A DNA stretch of 15,133 nucleotides from Deltaproteobacteria bacterium (GTDB lineage Bacteria; Myxococcota_A; UBA796; CAJQPC01). Where the stretch lies: assembly GCA_016717595.1 (NCBI GenBank), contig JADKFE010000097.1, positions 1-15,133 of the forward strand, read 5' to 3'. A program made the translations under genes and the position numbers. This document shows, in pieces, positions 10,750 through 15,133 of this stretch (the stretch's first letter is position 1; each line of letters opens with the position of its first letter). Under the pieces are notes generated by a model, which was not told the origin of the DNA, made no database searches, and saw only the letters and a list, made by a program, of their open reading frames with translations.

Positions 10750-10955
10750 GTCCCGCCGACGCGCAAGCCCGCGCCGGGCGTGGCGAGTGGAGCAGAGGGG
10801 GGAGGCGGGGTCAAGGGGGTTGGGGATTCTCTTGGGGTGATGAGGGGCGTTTGTGTGTGGGCGCGAGCGCGTCGCTTGGGGGATGTTGTACAGAGCGGCG
10901 AGGTGCGCTGGCGTGGAGGGGCGCTGTGGTGAGGGCGGGCAGCGCGAGGGGCTCC

Positions 10956-10977
10956 CTGAGCGCGCTCCTGCGCTCAG
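10956..10977. repeat. Perfect inverted repeat CTGAGCGC-6-GCGCTCAG
   Basis: CTGAGCGC at 10956-10963 pairs fully with GCGCTCAG at 10970-10977 across a 6-base loop. It could be an operator for a dimeric repressor or an RNA hairpin in the 5' leader of the operon. No T tract follows on either strand, so it is not a standard intrinsic terminator. It sits about 220 bases upstream of the helicase start. Confidence 0.55.
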
Positions 10978-11141
10978 TAGGTGGCCGCTTCACGGCAGCT
11001 AAAGACGGTTGTCCCCGCGGATCCAGGCTGCGTGGTGTGAGCCGTGCGCCACGAGGCGCCTGAAGGTGCACCCTGACGCCTGACTCCGTGCCGACGTGTG
11101 CCACAACGTCAGCTACGACCTGGGGCGAACGTCACATCTCG

Positions 11142-14100
11142 TCAGGGCGCGCGCCGCGGGAGCGGCGGCGGTGGCCAGATCCCCAGCACCTCCCACTCCA
11201 CGTCCCCGTCGTTCAGCTCAACGGTCACGACGTCGCCGACGCCGCAGTCCAGCAGGGCCTGGGCGATAGGCGCCGACAAGCTCAGCACCTCGACGCCGAG
11301 GGGGATCGTCGGCCCCGCCAAGACGTGCTCGACGACGCGCCCGCTGTCCACTCGCTGAGCGCGCACGGTGCAGCCGGGGCCGATACGCAGCGACGCCCCG
11401 ACGACCGGCGCGGCGGGGGTGCTGGGCGCGAGCGGCGGCGCGGGCTCGGGCCGGGTGGGCGTCGGCGCGGGGGGCGCCTCGGCCTTGGGCGCGCGGGGCC
11501 GGCGGGTTGGGGGCGCAGGCGGCGGCGCGGCGGGGTCGGGCGAGTAGATGTCCCCAATGGCGACGCTTGGGGGGGTCGGGTGCACGGTCAGGCGCTCGTC
11601 CTCTCGCTCTAGCCGCTTGAGCAGGGGGACCATCACGGCGCTCGGCGCGCGGACGAGGCTGCGGGCCGTGACGTGATGCACCGCCCAGTGGTAACGCTCC
11701 AGGTATCCCGCCCGCCCCAGCTCGCGGCCTAAGGAGGTGCGCGCCCAGGCCGCGCCGGGGCCGTCGAGGAGCACACCCAGCACAAACCTCGTGGGATCCG
11801 ATCTGGAGCGGACGGCGAGATCCACCCGCGCCGCGGAGGCGCCCACCGAGGGCTCCGCCTGCCAGCCAAACTCTCTGAGCCGCTCGACGAGGGTGGCCAC
11901 GAGCTGATCGTGCACAATGGGGGAGCGGGCGGCGGCGGCCTCGGAGTCGGGGCTGCGGTCGGGCTGCTTGGCGAACAGCAAGAACTCGCGCAGGGCTTGG
12001 GCGCCTTGGCTCACCGACTCGGTCACCTGAAGCTGGGTGGCCGGGTCAAACGAGCACAGCACGAGCATCTTCTGGCGGGCGCGGCTGATGGCGACGTTGA
12101 GGCGCCGCTCGCCGCCGGACTGTGACAAGGCGCCAAAGTTCAGCGGCACATGGCCCTGGTCGTTCGCCGAGTACCCGATCGAGAGCACGATGACGTCCCG
12201 CTCGTCACCCTGGACGTTCTCCAGATTCCGCACAAAGGGCCGCTCGTCCATGTCCCGGCGCATGGCGTCCTCATATAGGGTGCGGAACGCCTCATCGGAC
12301 TCCAGGCGCCGATCCACGAGGTCCTGAATGTGATCGGACTGTTGGCGGTTGAGGGTGATCACCCCGAGGCTGCGGGTGGGGTGGTCGCGCAGGTAACGCG
12401 CGAGCAGCTCGACCGCGGCCAACGCCTCGGCGTGGTTCTCGCGCCGGATCCAGGCGCCGGGGACCTGCACCCACTGGAGCGCCGGGGGATCAAGACGGGG
12501 CATCGGCAGCGCGCTCACGCGGAGCTGATGCGCGTAAAATCTCCGATTGGAGAGCTGAATCAGCTCTGGGTACTGTGAGCGATAATGCCACAAGAGCGAG
12601 GTGCTCGCCCCGACGCCGCTCGCCCGGGACAGCAGGCTCTCCTCGTCAGCGCCCTGCTCGGTCTCCTCCTCGTCGTCCTCCAAGGTCGTCGAGAACAGGT
12701 TGGACGGAGGGAGCTGCTTCTCGTCTCCGACGACGACACAGGAGCGGCCCCGAACGACGGAGGTGAGCCCCTGGGCGAGGGTGCACTGTGACGCCTCGTC
12801 GAAGATCACCCGGTCGAAGCAGGGCGCGTCGATGGGGAAGACCGCCGCGACGGTCTCGGGGGAGCACAGCCAGATCGGCAGCGCCGCCGCCAGCCCTTTG
12901 TCCCAGAGCTGCTCGACGAGCTTTCGAATGGGCCACCGCTGGCGCTGCTGTGTCGCGCGGCGAAGCAGCTCTCGCTGGTGCGTCTCGCTCACCTGGGCGA
13001 CCGCCAGCTCAGCTCGGGCGACCAGGGCGCGGTGGTTCTCGCCACGAAGCTGTGACCATGACGCGCGCAGGGTCTCGCGCCGCCGGTCGGCCTCGACCTG
13101 GTTGAGATCTTTGAGGACGGGGTGGGCCTCTTCAGCCTCACGGAGCCAGAGCTCGGCGTAGGCGCGGCCCAGCTCGGCCGCCACGTCGAGGCCCCCGCGA
13201 AGGCAGGCCTCCTCGACGAGCTTGGTGAGGGCGGGCCACCGCCGGCGCACCTCAGCGACACGACGGTCGGCGGCGCTGAGCAGGTCGAAGGACGCCACGA
13301 GCTCCGTCTGTACACGCTCACGAATCCGTGTCGGTGTCCCCTGCCGACGCGCCTCGGCGATCCACTCCGCGGCGACGGGCCCAAGCCAAGCCTCCAGGCT
13401 GCGCCGGGCGTCGGTGAGCGTGGCCAAGAGCGCCGGGGCGCGCAGGGCGTGGGTGGCCGCGGCCCGGAGGTGGTCTGTGCCGTGTTCAGACGTGGGCATC
13501 GCCCCCGCCCAGCGCCGCGTGTCTTCAGAGAGACTGGCCCAGGCCTCGACGACTGTAGCGCAGGGCGGCACCACACGGCGCAGCGTCGAGATCGTGCGCT
13601 CGTCGAGTTTGCGCAGATCGAGAGACGCCGCGCGGAGCGGCCCCAACGAGCGCTCCGCCGCGTGGAGCGCGCGGGTGTACTCGGCGCGGCGCTCCCACAC
13701 CTCGATGTTGGGCAGGAGCTGGTCTGTGCTGAGTCTCTCTGCGCTGAACAGCGCCCGAACGCGGTCCAGGCCCATGTACCACGACGGCATCAGGAAACGC
13801 AGCCACGATGACGAGAGGCGACGAACCTCGTCGAACAGTCGCTCGGCCTCCTCGGCTTGCGCCAACGACGTGAGCGGGACTCCTTCGGCGGCGGCACGAC
13901 GGGCGAAGAGCGCGTCCAAGGTGTTGAGGTCTGTGAAGACCGCCGACCGCGCGCCGGGCCCGAGCGCACCCACCCAACCCCAGGACTCTGCAGAGAGCGG
14001 CTTGGCGAGGTCACACCACGCCACCACCGCCTCCGCCGAGCGCTGTCTCGCCGCGGTCGCCTCCAGGGCCTCCAGACCGGGGGCCCGCGCGCCGCCTCCC

Positions 14101-15133
14101 ATTGTAGGGTCTGCTCGATTGCGCGGATGGTGTCCGGGACCGTCTGTTCGAGGAGAGCATCCAGCTCATTGGGCCCACGCGCGGCGAGAGAGGGCCGTGA
14201 CGCCCGCCAGGTGCCAGGCGTCCACGCCTCGGCGATGTCCTCCACATGCCGCACCAGGGCGGGCGTGGCCGCGTCCAGCTCCTCCGGGCTCAAGCGTGGG
14301 AGACTCCGCACGGTCAGGGCCGTCGGATCTCCAGGGTGTTTGAGCCGCATCGTGAGGGCGTGGGTCGTGGTGAACCCAGGGCGAAGCTCCTTGACGAGCG
14401 CCTCGTGCGCGCCGTCGAACCAGCGCTCCTCGCGGCGAATCTCCTCGATGAGACGGACACGGGCGCTCTCGTCCGGCTGCGCGTAGGCCCGCGAGGCCTG
14501 GGTGAGCCGGGTCTTGAGCTGGTCGCACAGCGCCGCGCGATCGTGGACAGGGTCATGCACCAGCGCGACGAGGCTCCGCAGCTCCGGCCCGAGGCGCCCA
14601 GCGAGCACGTCCAGCGCGGCGCGCTTCTGTGACACGACGAGCACACGCTCCCCTGCGGCCAGAGCGCTCGTGAGCACGTTCGTGATGAGCTGGGATTTTC
14701 CGGTGCCTGGGGGGCCGTGGACCGCCATCGAGCGGCCGGCCATCACCTCGTCCAGGGCGGCCTCTTGGCTCTCATCGGTCTGCTCGACGTGCCAGCGCGC
14801 GGCCTTGGGGGCGGGGCCTCGGCGCTCGCCGATCAGGTTCGCCAGAGCCTGTGGGTCGCCCAACAGCGCGCCCGCGTAGCCCCTCGGGGCGGTGTTGGTG
14901 TGCTCGACACGCTGAATGAGACGCTCATAATCGGTGAGGAGCGCGGTGTCGGCGAGGGGGAAGCGGCTCAGCACGGCGTGTGGGCGCAGCTCATACCGGC
15001 CCGGCGGCGGGTTCGGGAGCTGGTCGGCGCGATACAGCGGCAAAGGCGGGAGCTGGTCCACGTCCGCGGGCTCACCAAGCGGCTGGCCCCAGGCCGTGAG
15101 GCTCGGCGCGCAGCTCAACCCACGGGCGTTGAG
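11142..15133 (-). CDS. SF1 UPF1-like DNA helicase with Vsr/MTES_1575-like and GreA-C-like C-terminal domains (5' end beyond right edge; one frameshift near 14080)
   Basis: The frame is open to the right edge with no ATG (only a TTG at 15118), so the start is outside. About 1330 residues are present. Motif I is GPPGTGKS (bases 14716-14693), followed by VLVVSQKRAALDVL. Motif II is DEAS (12800-12789), then VVGDEKQLPPSNLF, WHYRSQYPELIQLSNRRFY, NVQGDERDVIVLSIGY and RLNVAISRARQKM. This set defines AAA_11/AAA_12 helicases. Next comes a Vsr/MTES_1575-like segment (about 11900-11620), with RVDLAV retained but GVLLDG where the family usually has an acidic residue. A proline-rich linker (about 11560-11410) leads to about 80 residues resembling the GreA/GreB C-terminal domain (LSAPIAQALL, GVGDVVTVEL, EWEVLGIW). 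The 5' frame fails after WEAARGPP and resumes as GLEALEATAARQRSAEAV. One added base at the G/C run fixes this. It lies upstream of the DISARM-like operon in the same direction, so it is possibly part of the system. Confidence 0.85.
14079..14083 (-). other. Frameshift point in the SF1 helicase (one base missing in a C5 run)
   Basis: On the minus strand, CGC GGG CCC CCG GTC TGG departs from the coding frame. One more C gives GGG CCC CCC GGT CTG GAG GCC and continues into the frame that holds motifs II-VI. The corrected length from the window edge to the stop is divisible by three (3992+1). The ATG at 14102 that could start the downstream half has no ribosome binding site, so a split gene is unlikely. 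Confidence 0.7.

Larger units (their letters stand above)
10735..11141. other. 407-base non-coding gap, probable control region of the helicase-drmD-drmMI operon
   Basis: This is the only stretch over 300 bases without a convincing gene. It separates the SF1 helicase stop from the DUF1998 helicase start and lies upstream of the coupled three-gene operon, so a promoter is expected here. I see no strong -10/-35 pair on the minus strand, no tRNA, and no hairpin followed by a T tract. It holds a perfect 8-base inverted repeat (10956-10977), a short GCGCC/GGCGC hairpin (11046-11059) and a directly repeated AACGTCA (11105-11111 and 11128-11134). The reading frames present are low in complexity and look accidental. 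Confidence 0.6.

Noticed and set aside
10809..10814. Minus-strand TTGACC as a -35 element for the operon
   Set aside because: No acceptable -10 hexamer lies 16-18 bases downstream. The following bases are a C-rich run.
7780..10932. Plus-strand open frame of 1050 codons
   Set aside because: It lies antisense to the motif-rich DUF1998 helicase. Its Gly/Ala/Val/Leu-rich composition is what the complement of GC-ending codons gives. No domain is recognisable.
11046..11059. GCGCC/GGCGC hairpin as a terminator of the SF1 helicase gene
   Set aside because: The stem is only 5 base pairs and no T tract follows. Such stems are common by chance at this base composition.
10811..11104. Minus-strand frame of 97 codons in the intergenic gap
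   Set aside because: It has a GTG start without a clear ribosome binding site, is Pro/Arg/Ser-rich and low in complexity, and shows no recognisable family. It is probably accidental in high-GC DNA.
13790..14102. Two separate genes for the SF1 helicase halves
   Set aside because: The ATG at 14102 has no ribosome binding site, the halves complement one helicase motif set, and a single added base joins them in frame.

Overview
The window is about 15 kb of very GC-rich bacterial DNA (roughly 70-75% G+C judged by eye). It carries four very large protein genes, all on the minus strand, so transcription runs from high to low coordinates. Codons end overwhelmingly in G or C and the ribosome binding sites are ordinary AGGAG types. 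This fits a large high-GC genome such as Myxococcota or Actinomycetota, but nothing in the window fixes the taxon. I found no tRNA, rRNA, insertion sequence or CRISPR array.

In transcription order: (1) 15133-11142, the 3' part of an SF1 (UPF1-like, AAA_11/AAA_12) DNA helicase whose 5' end lies beyond the right edge. It ends in a Vsr/MTES_1575-like nuclease fold, a proline-rich linker and a domain that resembles the C-terminal (FKBP-fold) domain of GreA/GreB. (2) A 407-base non-coding gap. (3) 10734-5447, a DEAD/DEAH-type SF2 helicase of about 1762 residues with a DUF1998 cysteine cluster near its C-terminus. (4) 5450-2614, an SNF2-like helicase of about 945 residues that I recognise as DrmD of class 1 DISARM. 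(5) 2613 to the left edge, the first 871 codons of an Eco57I/PglX-type adenine DNA methyltransferase, matching DrmMI.

Genes 3-5 form a translationally coupled operon: ATGA overlap between 3 and 4, and TAAATG abutment between 4 and 5. This is a DISARM-related anti-phage locus in which a methyltransferase marks self DNA and several helicases act on unmarked invading DNA. The canonical drmA, drmB and drmC are not in the window. Either the giant DUF1998 helicase stands in for DrmA/DrmB, or those genes follow beyond the left edge and the giant helicase is an addition. The SF1 helicase in the same orientation is a plausible extra member.

Each of the three helicase genes is interrupted by exactly one frame change. 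In each case one base is missing at a G/C run, and two of the three sites share the same 13-base word. Sequencing or assembly error is the simplest explanation, but it needs raw reads. I annotate each helicase as one gene with a frameshift.
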